Shown here piece by piece: positions 1 through 9,176 of a DNA stretch of 64,000 nucleotides. The first letter of the stretch is position 1. Every line of letters starts with the position of its first letter. The notes beneath the pieces are model-generated. The model saw only the letters and a list, made by a program, of their open reading frames with translations, was not told the origin of the DNA and searched no databases. This stretch comes from Rubellimicrobium roseum (GTDB lineage Bacteria; Pseudomonadota; Alphaproteobacteria; Rhodobacterales; Rhodobacteraceae), in the NCBI RefSeq assembly GCF_006152145.1, contig NZ_VDFV01000002.1, forward strand, positions 248,001 through 312,000, written 5' to 3'. The position numbers and the translations under genes are program-made.

Positions 1-380
1 ACATTGAGCGAAGGGCCGATCACCACCGACTGGAAGGCCGCCGAGGCGCCGAAGGTGAGCGGGCGCAGGACGATCAGGAAGAGCGCGATCCCGAGAAAGA
101 GCAGCGTGTGGTCGGACCAGAGCCGGTCGGGGCTGCTGCCGGAGGCGAGGTCGATCACGGTGCCGAGCAGCATGGCCGAGACGACCTCGGCGGTGCCGGC
201 GAGGACGCTGACCACCGAGGCCACCGCGAGGACCGGGAAGGACCCGCGCAGGCACCAGGCGAAGAAGGCCCAGAGGGTGCGGGGCGGACGGGGAACCGGG
301 GCCTCATCGAAGGGCGGGATCAGGCGCGCGAGGCGCTCGGCCCAGGTCGGGCGGGCCGAGGGCGCGGGAAGGGCGGTCAT
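1..380 (-). CDS. ABC transporter permease/ATP-binding protein, N-terminal part (cut by window start)
   Basis: Only the first 126 codons are present; the gene runs off the left end. The start ATG overlaps the TGA of the upstream ABC gene (ATGA), so the two are translationally coupled and probably form the two halves of a heterodimeric exporter. The visible protein has a short cytoplasmic N-terminus rich in Pro and Arg and then hydrophobic segments at about residues 52-75 and 92-110. That is the beginning of a type I exporter membrane domain and resembles the same region of its neighbour. The ATPase domain lies outside the window, so the family call rests on the membrane part and on context. 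The substrate cannot be told. Confidence 0.75.
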   Translation of the reverse strand, partial: MTALPAPSARPTWAERLARLIPPFDEAPVPRPPRTLWAFFAWCLRGSFPVLAVASVVSVLAGTAEVVSAMLLGTVIDLASGSSPDRLWSDHTLLFLGIALFLIVLRPLTFGASAAFQSVVIGPSLN

Positions 381-2260
381 TCGGCGGCCTCCGTCGTCAG
401 GTCGGGCGTCAGGTCGGGCGTCAGGTCGATGTCACGGGCGAGGAAGCCGCCGGACTGGCGGCTCCAGAGGCGGGCGTAGAGGCCGCCCTGGGCCAGAAGC
501 TCGTCATGGGTGCCGTCCTCGACGATGCGGCCGCCGTCGAGCACCACGATGCGGTCCATGCGGGCGATGGTGGACAGGCGGTGCGCGATGGCGATGACCG
601 TCTTGCCCTCCATCATCGTGGCGAGCGTGCCCTGGATGGCGGCCTCCACCTCGGAGTCGAGCGCGGAGGTCGCCTCGTCGAGCACGAGGATGGGCGCATC
701 CTTGAGGATCACGCGGGCGAGCGCGATGCGCTGGCGCTGGCCGCCCGACAGCTTCACCCCGCGTTCGCCCACCTTGGCGTCGTAGCCGCGGTTGCCGTCC
801 GAGTCCTCCAGCCGGAGGATGAAGTCATGCGCCTCGGCCTGCCGGGCGGCGGCGATCATCTGGTCCTCGGTGGCGTCAGGCCGTCCGTAGAGCAGGTTCT
901 CGCGCACCGTGCGGTGCAGGAGGGACGATTCCTGCTGGACCATGCCGATGGCCGAGCGCAGCGAATCCTGCGTGACGCCCCGGATGTCCTGGCCGTCGAT
1001 GAGGATGGCGCCGCCCTCGGCGTCGTAGAAGCGCAGGAGGAGCTTGACGAGCGTCGACTTGCCCGCGCCCGAGCGGCCCACGAGGCCCACCTTCTGGCGG
1101 GGGGCCACCATCAGGTCCAGGTGGTCGAGGCCGCCCGAGTCGCGGCCGTAGTGGTGGGTGAGGTCGCGCAGCTCGATCCGGCCCTCGGTCACGTGGAGCG
1201 GCGTGGCATCCGGCGCGTCGAGCAGGGTGATGGGCTGGGCGATGGTCTCCATGCCCTCCTGCACGGTGCCGAGCGAGCGGAAGAAGTCCGACACCGACAG
1301 CATGATCCAGCCGGACATGTTGGAGATCCGCAGCACCAGCGCCGAGGCCGCGGCCACGATGCCCACGGTGGCGAGGCCCCCGGTCCAGAGCCAGATGGCC
1401 CAGCCCACCACGCCCACGATCAGCACGCCGTTCAGGAGCGTCAGCACGATGTCCATGATCGTGAAAAGCCGCATCTCGCGCTGGAAGGTCTCGCGCGTCC
1501 GGGCGATGGCCTCGCGCGCGTCAAGCAGCTCGCGGTCGCCCTGGGCGAACATCTTGACCGAATGGATGTTGGTGTAGGCGTCCACGACGCGGCCGTTGAC
1601 CGCGCTGCGGGCGCTGGAGGAGGCCTCGGAGGCGGGGCCGATGCGGCGCACGACCCAGCGCACGAGGAGCGCATAGGGAATGAGCCAGAGCGTGAGCGGG
1701 ATCAGGAGCCGGGGGTCGGCGACCCAGAGCAGGACGGCGGCACCCGCGATGTAGGAGATCGCGTAGGCGATGGCGTCGAAGACGTTGTAGATCGCGTCGC
1801 CCGCCGCTGGGGGGGCCTGCATGACGCGGTTGGCGATGCGGCCGGCGAAGTCGCCCTCGAACCACCCCACCGACTGGCGCAGGACGTGGCCATGGGCGCG
1901 CCAGCGGATCAGGGTGCCGAAGTTCGGCAGGATCGCGTTGTTCAGGAGCAGCGCCTGGACCCCGAAGATGAAGGGGCGCACCAAGAGCACGAAGGCCGCG
2001 ACGAGGAGGAGCTCGGTCCCGTGGTCGGCCCAGACCGTCTCGGGCGAGGCGGCGGTGAGGTCGTCGATGAGCGCCCCCGAGTAGTGGATGAGCCAGAGCT
2101 CCACGGCCGCGACCGCCGCCACGAAGACGGCGGAGGCGACGAAGACGCCGCGGAACGGGCCCATGTAGCCCTTGAGAAAGGGCCAGAGCCGGCGCGGGGG
2201 CTCGTTCACGACCTCATGGGGCGCGAAGGGATCGACGAGGTTCTCGAAAAGGCGGAACAT
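377..2260 (-). CDS. ABC exporter, fused membrane and ATP-binding domains
   Basis: A protein of about 627 residues built as an export-type half transporter. A membrane domain of roughly six helices (residues 35-320) is followed by a nucleotide-binding domain. Visible ATPase motifs are Walker A GRSGAGKST near 395, the ABC signature LSGGQ near 504, and Walker B ILVLDEATSALD near 524, followed by an AHRLST switch histidine. It should pump a lipophilic compound, lipid or peptide out across the inner membrane using ATP; the substrate is unknown. The chosen ATG gives MFRLFENLVDPF; another ATG four codons upstream (2272) is possible and neither has a strong ribosome binding site. It overlaps the next ABC gene by 4 bp, its likely partner. 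Confidence 0.88.
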   Translation of the reverse strand: MFRLFENLVDPFAPHEVVNEPPRRLWPFLKGYMGPFRGVFVASAVFVAAVAAVELWLIHYSGALIDDLTAASPETVWADHGTELLLVAAFVLLVRPFIFGVQALLLNNAILPNFGTLIRWRAHGHVLRQSVGWFEGDFAGRIANRVMQAPPAAGDAIYNVFDAIAYAISYIAGAAVLLWVADPRLLIPLTLWLIPYALLVRWVVRRIGPASEASSSARSAVNGRVVDAYTNIHSVKMFAQGDRELLDAREAIARTRETFQREMRLFTIMDIVLTLLNGVLIVGVVGWAIWLWTGGLATVGIVAAASALVLRISNMSGWIMLSVSDFFRSLGTVQEGMETIAQPITLLDAPDATPLHVTEGRIELRDLTHHYGRDSGGLDHLDLMVAPRQKVGLVGRSGAGKSTLVKLLLRFYDAEGGAILIDGQDIRGVTQDSLRSAIGMVQQESSLLHRTVRENLLYGRPDATEDQMIAAARQAEAHDFILRLEDSDGNRGYDAKVGERGVKLSGGQRQRIALARVILKDAPILVLDEATSALDSEVEAAIQGTLATMMEGKTVIAIAHRLSTIARMDRIVVLDGGRIVEDGTHDELLAQGGLYARLWSRQSGGFLARDIDLTPDLTPDLTTEAAE

Positions 2261-2377
2261 GGGGACACGCATGTGGGGCCGTCGCCCGGGAGGGGCGCGA
2301 CGAGCCGCAAAGGAAGGTTGTCGGGCGGATATAGGCTGGCCCGTCCCGCAGGAAAACGGAACCTGCCGCTTTTTCGG

Positions 2378-3547
2378 TCAGCCCGCCGGGGGCAGGGCGA
2401 GGAGAGCCTCGGGCGGGAGCGCGAAGCCCGAGTCGATCCAGGCGCGTTCCAGGTCCCGCAGGCGCTGGCCCAGGGCAGGCCCGGCGAGGGGCGCGAGGTC
2501 GGCGGCCGAGAGGGGGAAGCGTTGAATCGCGCCCTTCCGGGCGAGCCGCTCGGCCTCGGGGTCGAGGAGCGCGTTCGAGAGCGCGGCGCGCAACGCGAGG
2601 ATATCGAGCGCGTCGGTCTCGCCCAGGCGGTAGCCCAGCTCGCCCGGCGGGGTGAAGGCGCCCATGCCCTCGGTCAGGCGTTCGAGCCGCTTGGCCTGCT
2701 GGCGCGACAGCCGGAGCCGTTCGGGCACCTCCTCGCCACCCAGCGCCGCCAGGCGCCGCAAGGGGTCGAGAGGGAGGCCCGCCTCTCCCTCGATATGGAC
2801 GAGAGGGGCCAGGAGGCCGTCGCCCGCCCCCGGCAGGACGCGGGCCAGAACCCCGGTCACGCGCATGGCGGCGACGGCGGGGGCCGGGTCGGGGGCGGCA
2901 AGGAGGCGGAGCGTCTCGTGGCCCACGCGCTCGCGCGAGAGGGTGTCGAGGCCGTCGAGGTTGCGGGCGATGGCGTCGAGGGCGTCGGGGTCGAGCCCCT
3001 CGTCCGGGTCGCCGTGCCAGGCGTGGAAGCGGAAGTAGCGCAGGGAGCGGAGGTAATCCTCGCGGATGCGGGTCGAAGGGTCGCCCACGAAGCGGATGCG
3101 CCGCGCCCGCAGGTCCGGCAGGCCCTCGGTCGGGTCGAGGAGGGTGCCGTCGGGCGCGAGGTAGAGCGCGTTCACCGTGAAGTCGCGGCGGCGGGCGTCC
3201 TCCTCGGGCGAGGTGCCGAAGGCCACGGTGGCATGGCGGCCGTCCGTCGCCACGTCGCGGCGGAGCGTCGTGACCTCGACGGGGCGGCCCGCCAGCACGG
3301 TCACCGTGCCGTGGTCGAGGCCGGTGGGGACGGGGCGCAGGCCCGCGGCCTGCGCGAGGTGCATGACGCGCTCGGGGGTGGCGTCGGTGGTCACGTCGAT
3401 GTCGCCGATGGGCTTGCCCAGGAGCGCGTCGCGGACGGCGCCGCCGACGATCCAGGCACGGTGACCGCCGCCCTCCAGCATCTCCAGGACACGGCGGGCG
3501 GCCTCGTCGGCCAGGAGCGGCGTCAGGGCGGGGGTCGGATCATCCAC
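2378..3547 (-). CDS. cca: CCA-adding tRNA nucleotidyltransferase
   Basis: This class II nucleotidyltransferase adds or repairs the 3' CCA of tRNA. It has about 389 residues. The head domain carries the GGAVRD motif near residue 36, the metal-binding DIDVTT pair near 49, and RRDFTVNAL near 118, all typical of the CCA/poly(A) polymerase family. The RRD-binding region (IREDYLRSLRYFRF) follows, and then a helical tail. The start is taken as GTG at 3547 because this codon overlaps the stop of the upstream Nudix gene and gives an N-terminus close to the first conserved helix. A much longer reading frame upstream is only antisense to or overlapping the Nudix gene. It is probably co-transcribed with the Nudix gene and hslO. 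Confidence 0.9.
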   Translation of the reverse strand: MDDPTPALTPLLADEAARRVLEMLEGGGHRAWIVGGAVRDALLGKPIGDIDVTTDATPERVMHLAQAAGLRPVPTGLDHGTVTVLAGRPVEVTTLRRDVATDGRHATVAFGTSPEEDARRRDFTVNALYLAPDGTLLDPTEGLPDLRARRIRFVGDPSTRIREDYLRSLRYFRFHAWHGDPDEGLDPDALDAIARNLDGLDTLSRERVGHETLRLLAAPDPAPAVAAMRVTGVLARVLPGAGDGLLAPLVHIEGEAGLPLDPLRRLAALGGEEVPERLRLSRQQAKRLERLTEGMGAFTPPGELGYRLGETDALDILALRAALSNALLDPEAERLARKGAIQRFPLSAADLAPLAGPALGQRLRDLERAWIDSGFALPPEALLALPPAG

Positions 3548-4142
3548 GGGCAGTCTCCATGCGTTCGGCGAGGCCCCGCAAGAGCCGCGCCGTGGCGCCC
3601 CAGATGTAGTACGGACCCCAGGGGACAACCCAGTAGCGGCGATGACGGCCCTGCCAGCGGCGGCCTTCCACCCGGTAGCGGTCGAGCCGGGCCAGATGCG
3701 CGAGCGGCACGGCGAAGACCTCGGCGACCTCGCCGGCCTCGGGGCGGGGGATGAACGGCTCGCGGACGAGGGCCAGGACGGCGGCGACCGAGAAGCCGGT
3801 GACGGTCTCGTGGGGGCCGTAGAGGCCCAGGACCTCGGCATGCGGCAGGCCCACCTCCTCGTGCGCCTCGCGCAGGGCGCAGGCGGGGGCGTCCTCGACG
3901 CCGTCGATCTTGCCGCCGGGCAGGGCGATCTGGCCGGGGTGATGGCGCAGGTGGGCCGAGCGCTTGGTCAGGATCACCCGCGCCTGCGGGCCCGTGAGGT
4001 CCACGGCGAGCAGGACGGCGGCGGGGCGCAGCTCCCGGCCCGCGGGGCGGGGCAGGCCGGGGTCGAGGTCGTAGTCGGTCGTGGCGGCCCGGGGGACCGC
4101 CAGCGCCCGTCTCAGGAGGTCCTCGGCCTCAGAGGGATGCAC
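3540..4142 (-). CDS. Nudix hydrolase, CoA pyrophosphatase type
   Basis: A protein of 200 residues with a complete Nudix box starting GGKIDG and containing REAHEEVGL, the GX5EX7REUXEEXGU pattern, at about residues 82-104. Just before the box lie the LRHHPGQIALPGG residues typical of the NudL/CoA pyrophosphatase branch, which splits CoA into 3',5'-ADP and phosphopantetheine. The start is GTG and overlaps the end of hslO by 14 bp. Its own stop overlaps the cca start, so hslO-nudix-cca looks like one operon. The exact substrate is inferred from the family, not proved by the sequence. Confidence 0.85.
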   Translation of the reverse strand: MHPSEAEDLLRRALAVPRAATTDYDLDPGLPRPAGRELRPAAVLLAVDLTGPQARVILTKRSAHLRHHPGQIALPGGKIDGVEDAPACALREAHEEVGLPHAEVLGLYGPHETVTGFSVAAVLALVREPFIPRPEAGEVAEVFAVPLAHLARLDRYRVEGRRWQGRHRRYWVVPWGPYYIWGATARLLRGLAERMETARG

Positions 4143-5136
4143 TCGTGCCCGCCGGAGCCGTCGCCTCGAAGCCCAGGGAGTTGGGCTCGAACTCGTAATG
4201 CGCGCCGCAGAACTGGCAGTCGGCGGTGACGATGCCCTCCTCGGTCGTCATGTGGCCGATGTCCTTGGCCGAGTAGATCGAGAGCGACTGGCGCACCTTG
4301 TCCTCGGAGCAGGAGCAGCCGAAGTTCACCGGATGGGCCGGGAAGATGCGGGGGCCTTCCTCGTGGAAGAGGCGCACGAGGAGGTCGGTCGGATGCACCT
4401 GCGGGCCCACCAGCTCCAGGTCCTCGACGGTGTCGAGCAGGATATTGGCGCGGTTCCAGTTCTCGCCGTCCTCGCCGTCGAGGATGTCGCGGTGGTGCAG
4501 GAGGCCGCCCTCGCCCGTGCCCTCGGCGGCGGCGACGGACATGCCGGCCTTGGGCATCGACTGGATCATCACGCCGCCGGCGCGCCAGCGCTCCTGGTCG
4601 CCGCCCAGCCGCGAGCGGCCGAAGGAGAGCGCGAAGCGGGTCGGAAGCTGCTCGGACTGCGCGAAGTAGGTTTCCGCGCAGGCGGCGAGGGAGCCGCCCG
4701 CGAGCGGCGTGATGCCCTGGTAGGGGGTCGTCCCTTCGCCCTGGTCGATCAGGATGGCGAAGTAGCCCTTGCCGATCTGGCCGAAGGCGTCGCCGCCCTC
4801 GTCGAGGCGCGCGGGGTCGAAGCTGGCCCAGGCGCGGATGCGCGCGGGCTCGTCGTCCGATTCCGGGGCGTAGTAGTCGGCGGCGATGATGCGGGCGGGG
4901 CCGTCGCCGCGGACCTGGATCGACAGCTTCCAGCGCAGCTTGACCGTGGGGCCGATCAGCGCGGCGAGAAGGGCGGTTTCCGCCACCAGCGCCTCGATCG
5001 CGGCGGGGTAGTCGTGCTGGGCCAGGACCTTCTCGAGCGTGCCGTCGAGGCGCGCCACGCGGCCCCGGATGTCGGAGGCGTCGAGCTGGAAGGGCAGGAC
5101 GGTGTCGTCCCAGGCGATGCGGGCACCAAGATCCAT
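4129..5136 (-). CDS. hslO: Hsp33 family redox-regulated chaperone
   Basis: A protein of 335 residues with the Hsp33 fold. The C-terminus carries the redox switch: CSC (in FGCSCSED) and, about 30 residues later, CQFC (in ADCQFCGAH). These four cysteines bind zinc when reduced and form disulfides under oxidative heat stress, which turns the holdase on. The N-terminal substrate-binding domain begins MDLGARIAWDD. A longer upstream reading frame is antisense to the divergent Nudix gene and is ignored. The start ATG at 5136 has an AAGGAT ribosome site a few bases upstream. The gene is first in a tightly overlapping operon with a Nudix hydrolase and cca. Confidence 0.92.
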   Translation of the reverse strand: MDLGARIAWDDTVLPFQLDASDIRGRVARLDGTLEKVLAQHDYPAAIEALVAETALLAALIGPTVKLRWKLSIQVRGDGPARIIAADYYAPESDDEPARIRAWASFDPARLDEGGDAFGQIGKGYFAILIDQGEGTTPYQGITPLAGGSLAACAETYFAQSEQLPTRFALSFGRSRLGGDQERWRAGGVMIQSMPKAGMSVAAAEGTGEGGLLHHRDILDGEDGENWNRANILLDTVEDLELVGPQVHPTDLLVRLFHEEGPRIFPAHPVNFGCSCSEDKVRQSLSIYSAKDIGHMTTEEGIVTADCQFCGAHYEFEPNSLGFEATAPAGTSASL

Positions 5137-5249
5137 GACAAATCCTTTAGCGGAAAGGGCCGACGGCTCCAATGGGACAGCCGCGTCTGGCGGGGAAGGG
5201 GTCGGGCGGTCATATAGGGCCGCGAGAGGTGCTGTTGAAGGGGGCGGGA

Positions 5250-5684
5250 ATGCGGCGCTGGGGCGAGCCGATGGTGCGCGGTCGGGTCTACCGCCGCAGG
5301 CCCGGGATCTATGCGATCCTGTGGCGCGAGGGCGAGTTGCTGCTGACCTTCCAGGCCGCGCCCGAGCCGGAGGTGCAGCTTCCGGGCGGGGGGATCGATC
5401 CGGGCGAGCAGCCCCTGCCGGCCCTCCACCGCGAGATCTTCGAGGAAACCGGCTGGCGTATCGGAGGCTCGCGGCGGCTGGGGGTCTACAAGCGCTACGC
5501 CTACATGCCCGAGTACGATCTTTGGGCCGAGAAGGTGTGCCAGGTCTGGCTCGCGCGGCCCGTGCGGCGGCTGGGCGAGCCCACCGAGCCCGGGCACGCG
5601 GCGCTCTGGGCCTCGCCGGAGATGGCGCTGGACCTGTTGCCGAACGCGGCCGAGCGGGACTTCCTGCGGCGGGTGCTGCGGTAA
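5250..5684 (+). CDS. small Nudix hydrolase
   Basis: A protein of 144 residues. It has a canonical Nudix box (GGGIDPGEQ ... REIFEETGW) at about residues 50-73, preceded by the usual strand LPGGG. Length and layout fit single-domain Nudix pyrophosphohydrolases acting on nucleoside diphosphate derivatives; the substrate is not deducible. The start ATG at 5250 follows GAAGGGGGCGGGA, an acceptable ribosome site; upstream in-frame codons would extend into the divergent hslO promoter region. It stands alone, divergent from hslO, with a 469-bp gene-free gap behind it. Confidence 0.82.
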   Translation: MRRWGEPMVRGRVYRRRPGIYAILWREGELLLTFQAAPEPEVQLPGGGIDPGEQPLPALHREIFEETGWRIGGSRRLGVYKRYAYMPEYDLWAEKVCQVWLARPVRRLGEPTEPGHAALWASPEMALDLLPNAAERDFLRRVLR

Positions 5685-6153
5685 GGGAGTTCTGCCCCCT
5701 CGCCGCTGCGCGGCTTCGCCCCCGGGATACGTGGGGCCGGGAAAGGGCCGGAGCGTTTCCGCCGCGTCTGGGGGCACGGGGCGGACGGTCTCCGGGGCTG
5801 CTCGGCGGACGCCACTCCGACGCGGGCAGGGGGCGCGTGTTCGACGCGCGGCGGCTGGGGGGTGGGTTCCCCAGTTGGTCCGGCGGCACGCGGGCCGGGT
5901 CCCTGAAAAGAGCGGCCACGAAGATGTCGTCCGAGAGCGGGAGAGCAGAGTCCCGCAGGCGGCCCCGTGGCGATGCGTGCGGGACCAGGGTGCGGGACAA
6001 AGGTTAACGGTTTCTGACAGCACCGAACGGTCCTCCCCCGGTGCGCGCAACACCCCGTCGACAGCAACGGGCCGACCCCACGTCAGCCCCTCGCTTGCCG
6101 GTTCAGGCGAAACGGGCTAGGGGCGCGGCGAACTGCCCCAGTGGAGCCCGAAC
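5685..6153. other. gene-free gap before argG
   Basis: I see no supported gene here on either strand. Open frames exist on the minus strand, but they are Pro/Arg/Ala-rich translations of G+C-rich DNA without recognisable domains. A short stem-loop (GCCGC TGC GCGGC) sits at 5702-5714 near the end of the Nudix gene, without a T-run. The right end holds the likely argG promoter and leader. Confidence 0.6.
6095..6123 (+). promoter_or_regulatory. likely sigma-70-type promoter of argG
   Basis: TTGCCG (6095-6100), a 17-base spacer, then TAGGGG (6118-6123). This gives a start of transcription near 6130 and a short leader to the ATG at 6154, which has GTGGAG as ribosome site. The same TTGNC(N)17TA layout is seen before rph and ahcY in this window. 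It is a pattern match only. Confidence 0.4.
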
Positions 6154-7386
6154 ATGACCGCGCCTGCCCCCAAGAAGGTCGTCCTCGCCTATTCCGGCGG
6201 GCTCGACACCTCCATCATCCTGAAATGGCTCCAGACGGAGTACGGCTGCGAGGTCGTGACCTTCACCGCCGACCTGGGCCAGGGCGAGGAGCTGGAGCCC
6301 GCGCGCAAGAAGGCAGAACTGCTGGGGATCAGGAGCGAGAACATCCACATCGAGGACCTGCGCGAGGAGTTCGTGCGGGATTTCGTGTTCCCGATGTTCC
6401 GGGCCAACGCGCTCTATGAGGGGCTCTACCTGCTGGGGACCTCGATCGCGCGGCCGCTGATCGCCAAGCGGCTGGCCGAGATCGCGGCCGAGACGGGCGC
6501 GGACGCGGTGGCGCACGGCGCGACCGGCAAGGGCAACGACCAGGTGCGGTTCGAGCTGGGCGTCGCGGCGCTGAACCCCGCGCTCAAGGTCATCGCGCCG
6601 TGGCGGCTGTGGGACCTGACCTCCCGGACGAAGCTCTTGGAGTTCGCCGAGGCCAACCAGATCCCCATCGCCAAGGACAAGCGGGGCGAGGCGCCGTTCT
6701 CGGTCGATGCCAATCTCCTTCATACGTCTTCGGAAGGAAAGGTGCTGGAGAATCCGGCCGAGGAGCCGCCGGCTTACGTCTGGCAGCGCACGGTCGATCC
6801 CGAGGAGGCGCCGGACACGCCCGAGTTCGTGGAGATCGGCTTCGAGCGCGGGGACGCGGTGTCGATCAACGGCGAGCGCCTGTCGCCCGCCACGATCCTT
6901 GCGCGGCTCAACGACATCGGCGGGCGGCATGGGGTCGGGCGGCTCGATCTGGTGGAGAACCGCTTCGTCGGCATGAAGTCGCGCGGCGCCTACGAGACGC
7001 CCGGGGGCACGATCCTGCTGGAGGCGCATCGGGGGATCGAGCAGATCACGCTGGATGCGGGCGCCGGGCACCTCAAGGATTCGATTATGCCGCGCTATGC
7101 GGAGTTGATCTACAACGGGTTCTGGTTCTCGCCGGAGCGGGAGATGCTGCAGGCGCTGATCGACAAGAGCCAGGAGCACGTGACCGGGACGGTTCGGTTG
7201 AAGCTCTACAAGGGCTCGGTGCGGACGGTGGCGCGGTGGTCGGACCATTCGCTGTACTCCGAGAAGCACGTGACCTTCGAGGAGGACGCGGGCGCCTACG
7301 ACCAGAAGGACGCGGAAGGGTTCATCCGGCTCAACGCGCTGCGGCTGCGGCTGGTGGCGGTGCGGAACGCGCGGGCGAAAGGCTGA
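6154..7386 (+). CDS. argG: argininosuccinate synthase
   Basis: This enzyme joins citrulline and aspartate with ATP to give argininosuccinate, the penultimate step of arginine synthesis. It has 410 residues, the usual length. The N-terminal P-loop of the N-type ATP pyrophosphatase family is visible as AYSGGLDTS at residues 11-19. The conserved [11 protein letters not shown] segment is near 125, and a citrulline/aspartate-binding region including GRHGVGRLD follows near 260. The gene is monocistronic: it has its own promoter-like sequence, a leader, and a strong terminator about 100 bp after the stop. Confidence 0.97.
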   Translation: MTAPAPKKVVLAYSGGLDTSIILKWLQTEYGCEVVTFTADLGQGEELEPARKKAELLGIRSENIHIEDLREEFVRDFVFPMFRANALYEGLYLLGTSIARPLIAKRLAEIAAETGADAVAHGATGKGNDQVRFELGVAALNPALKVIAPWRLWDLTSRTKLLEFAEANQIPIAKDKRGEAPFSVDANLLHTSSEGKVLENPAEEPPAYVWQRTVDPEEAPDTPEFVEIGFERGDAVSINGERLSPATILARLNDIGGRHGVGRLDLVENRFVGMKSRGAYETPGGTILLEAHRGIEQITLDAGAGHLKDSIMPRYAELIYNGFWFSPEREMLQALIDKSQEHVTGTVRLKLYKGSVRTVARWSDHSLYSEKHVTFEEDAGAYDQKDAEGFIRLNALRLRLVAVRNARAKG

Positions 7387-7394
7387 GCCGCGCC

Positions 7395-7423
7395 CGGACG
7401 ACCGCCCGGAGGGCTGTCGTCCG
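7395..7423. repeat. intergenic stem-loop, copy A
   Basis: CGGACGAC-C-GCCC-gga-GGGC-T-GTCGTCCG: a 13-position stem with one C/T mismatch and a 3-base loop, starting 8 bp after the argG stop. The half GGGCTGTCGTC and the GACGAC arm recur in a perfect 11-bp stem-loop after mutS (15139-15163). The shared sequence suggests a dispersed REP-like element rather than chance. No T-run follows, so it is not a classical terminator. Confidence 0.55.
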
Positions 7424-7482
7424 CGGCGAAGGCTTCCGAGCGCCTGCAAGGTGCGGGCCGCCTGGCCGGCGAGGACGGGACA

Positions 7483-7511
7483 GGGCGGGGGAGACCCCGC
7501 CCTTTCTGTTT
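7483..7511 (+). terminator. intrinsic terminator of argG
   Basis: A perfect 8-bp G+C stem, GGGCGGGG (7483-7490) with CCCCGCCC (7495-7502), closes a GAGA loop and is followed by TTTCTGTTT. It lies between argG and the convergent sulfotransferase-like gene. Only the plus-strand reading has the T-rich tail. Confidence 0.8.
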
Positions 7512-7560
7512 GGGGCAACAAAGATTGCCCCAACCTACGGGATGGCTCTGTTGGACGGAT

Positions 7561-8277
7561 CTAAAGGGCGCGGGCCAGAAGGCGCTCGTAGAAGGGCATC
7601 CCCTGCTCGGCGAGGCGGGCGTAGTGGGGGGGCAGGTCGGGCAGCGGGCCCTCGGCCGAGTCGAAGCCGATGGAGGCGTGGACCGCGCCGTACCAGTGGG
7701 GCGCCCAGACTCCGTCGAACGGCTTCGGGCCTGGATTCCACGACAGCATTCCATCACTGAAAGGGATGGAAAGAGTCTGGCAGAGGCGGGTCAGGGTGCC
7801 TTCAGGGTTGGAGCGAACGGCCTCGGCCGACAGGACCGGCGGCGGGTGGCCCTGGCGGTGGGTCACCTCGTCGAAGAGGTCGGCCTGCTGGCGGAAGCCC
7901 AGGTCGTCGAAGGTGGGGGCTTCGCGCTTCTTGGCGTAGCTCGCGACCACGCGAGCGGGGTGGCGGATCAGGAACACGTTCGTGACCCGGTCCATCCAGT
8001 CGCGGGGAACGTCCGGGACCATGTGGAGCGTCATGTGCTTCTGGTAGACGAGTGGCTCGGGGCGGTCGGCCACGCAGGCGGCGGCGACGGAGGCGGGATC
8101 GGCGTCATGGGCGGCGATGACCTCGTCCCGCATGGGATGGCCGAGGCCGGTGAGGCGCAGGTAGGCGGCGTAGAAGGGTTCGTCCCAGACGGCGCAGTCG
8201 TCGCGGGCGGCGAAGCTGTACATGAGGGCGGTCGAAAGGTTCCGGGGACCGGACCACATCGCGATGACGCGGGTCAT
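7561..8277 (-). CDS. sulfotransferase-like P-loop protein
   Basis: A protein of 238 residues starting MTRVIAMWSGPRNLSTALM. The N-terminal SGPRNLST stretch matches the PAPS-binding 5'-phosphosulfate loop of the sulfotransferase fold, and IRHPARVVASY near 125 resembles the 3'-phosphate loop with its Arg and Ser. Members of this family are often found beside class IV aminotransferases, as here: its ATG overlaps the aminotransferase stop by 4 bp. It is the last gene of the malic enzyme-PfkB kinase-aminotransferase operon. Whether it transfers sulfate, and to what, cannot be told from the sequence. Confidence 0.7.
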   Translation of the reverse strand: MTRVIAMWSGPRNLSTALMYSFAARDDCAVWDEPFYAAYLRLTGLGHPMRDEVIAAHDADPASVAAACVADRPEPLVYQKHMTLHMVPDVPRDWMDRVTNVFLIRHPARVVASYAKKREAPTFDDLGFRQQADLFDEVTHRQGHPPPVLSAEAVRSNPEGTLTRLCQTLSIPFSDGMLSWNPGPKPFDGVWAPHWYGAVHASIGFDSAEGPLPDLPPHYARLAEQGMPFYERLLARAL

Positions 8278-9176
8278 GCGCCCACCAGCGCCTTGTAGAG
8301 GTCGCGCAATCGCTGGGTCACGGGGCCCATCCGGCCCGTGCCGATGGTGCGGCCGTCGATGCTGCCCACGGGAGTCTGGGCACCGAAGGTGCCGGTCAGG
8401 AAGGCTTCGTCGGCCGAGTAGGTCTCCACGAGGGAGAAGTTCTTCTGGTGGACGGGGATGCCGTTGGCGCGGCAGAGGTCGATCACCTTCTGGCGCGTGA
8501 TGCCGGGCATGCAGTAGTCGCCCGTCGAGGTCCAGACCTCGCCCCGGCGAACGATGAAGAAGTTGCAGGCGTTGGTGGTGTTCACGAAGCCGTGGACGTC
8601 GAGCATCAGCGCCTCGTCGGCGCCGGCCTTCTCGGCGGCGATGCAGGCGAGGATGCAGTTGAGCTTGCTATGCGAGTTGAGCTTGGGGTCCTGCGTCATG
8701 GGCAGGCCGCGCAGGTGGGGCACGGTCGCGAGCCGGATCGGGCGGGGGATCTGCGGGCGCGAATGCTCCATGATGATCGCGAGCGTGGGGCCCGAACGCG
8801 AGAGGCGCGGATGCTGGAAGGGGCGGGACTTGACGCCGCGCGTGACCATCAGGCGGGCGTGCACGTCCGTGTGCATGTTGTTGGCGAGCTGGGTGGCGGT
8901 GAGGGCATCGGCGACTTCCTCGGGCGTGGCGCCGATGTCGAGGTCGATGGCCTTGGCGGCCTCGAAGAGGCGCTGGAGATGCTCGTCCAGGAAGGCCCAG
9001 CGGCCGTCGTAGAGGCGCAGCCCCTCCCATACGCCGTCGCCCAGCATGAAGCCCGAGTCGTAGACGCTGACCACGGCCTGGGCGCGGGGCAGGAGGCGGC
9101 CGTTGACCCAGATGAGGATCTGCTCGTTGCGGGCATCGTCCTCGGCCTGGTGGGTCGAGATGTGATCATCCGGCAT
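8274..9176 (-). CDS. class IV aminotransferase (branched-chain or D-amino acid type)
   Basis: A protein of 300 residues of fold type IV PLP enzymes, which include IlvE, D-amino acid transaminase and aminodeoxychorismate lyase. The early signature SVYDSGFMLGDGVWEGLRLY is present. The catalytic lysine is expected in LNSHSKLNCILA near residue 165, and the PLP phosphate loop around GITRQKV near 225. The N-terminus MPDDHISTHQ is chosen from the ATG at 9176, which overlaps the end of the PfkB kinase gene by 11 bp. Sequence alone does not separate a branched-chain from a D-amino acid specificity, so no symbol is given. Confidence 0.82.
   Translation of the reverse strand: MPDDHISTHQAEDDARNEQILIWVNGRLLPRAQAVVSVYDSGFMLGDGVWEGLRLYDGRWAFLDEHLQRLFEAAKAIDLDIGATPEEVADALTATQLANNMHTDVHARLMVTRGVKSRPFQHPRLSRSGPTLAIIMEHSRPQIPRPIRLATVPHLRGLPMTQDPKLNSHSKLNCILACIAAEKAGADEALMLDVHGFVNTTNACNFFIVRRGEVWTSTGDYCMPGITRQKVIDLCRANGIPVHQKNFSLVETYSADEAFLTGTFGAQTPVGSIDGRTIGTGRMGPVTQRLRDLYKALVGA

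Noticed and set aside
5685-6100. Minus-strand frames in the gap before argG (for example 5501-6067)
   Set aside because: They are low-complexity Pro/Arg/Ala translations overlapping the Nudix gene, with no domain or ribosome site.
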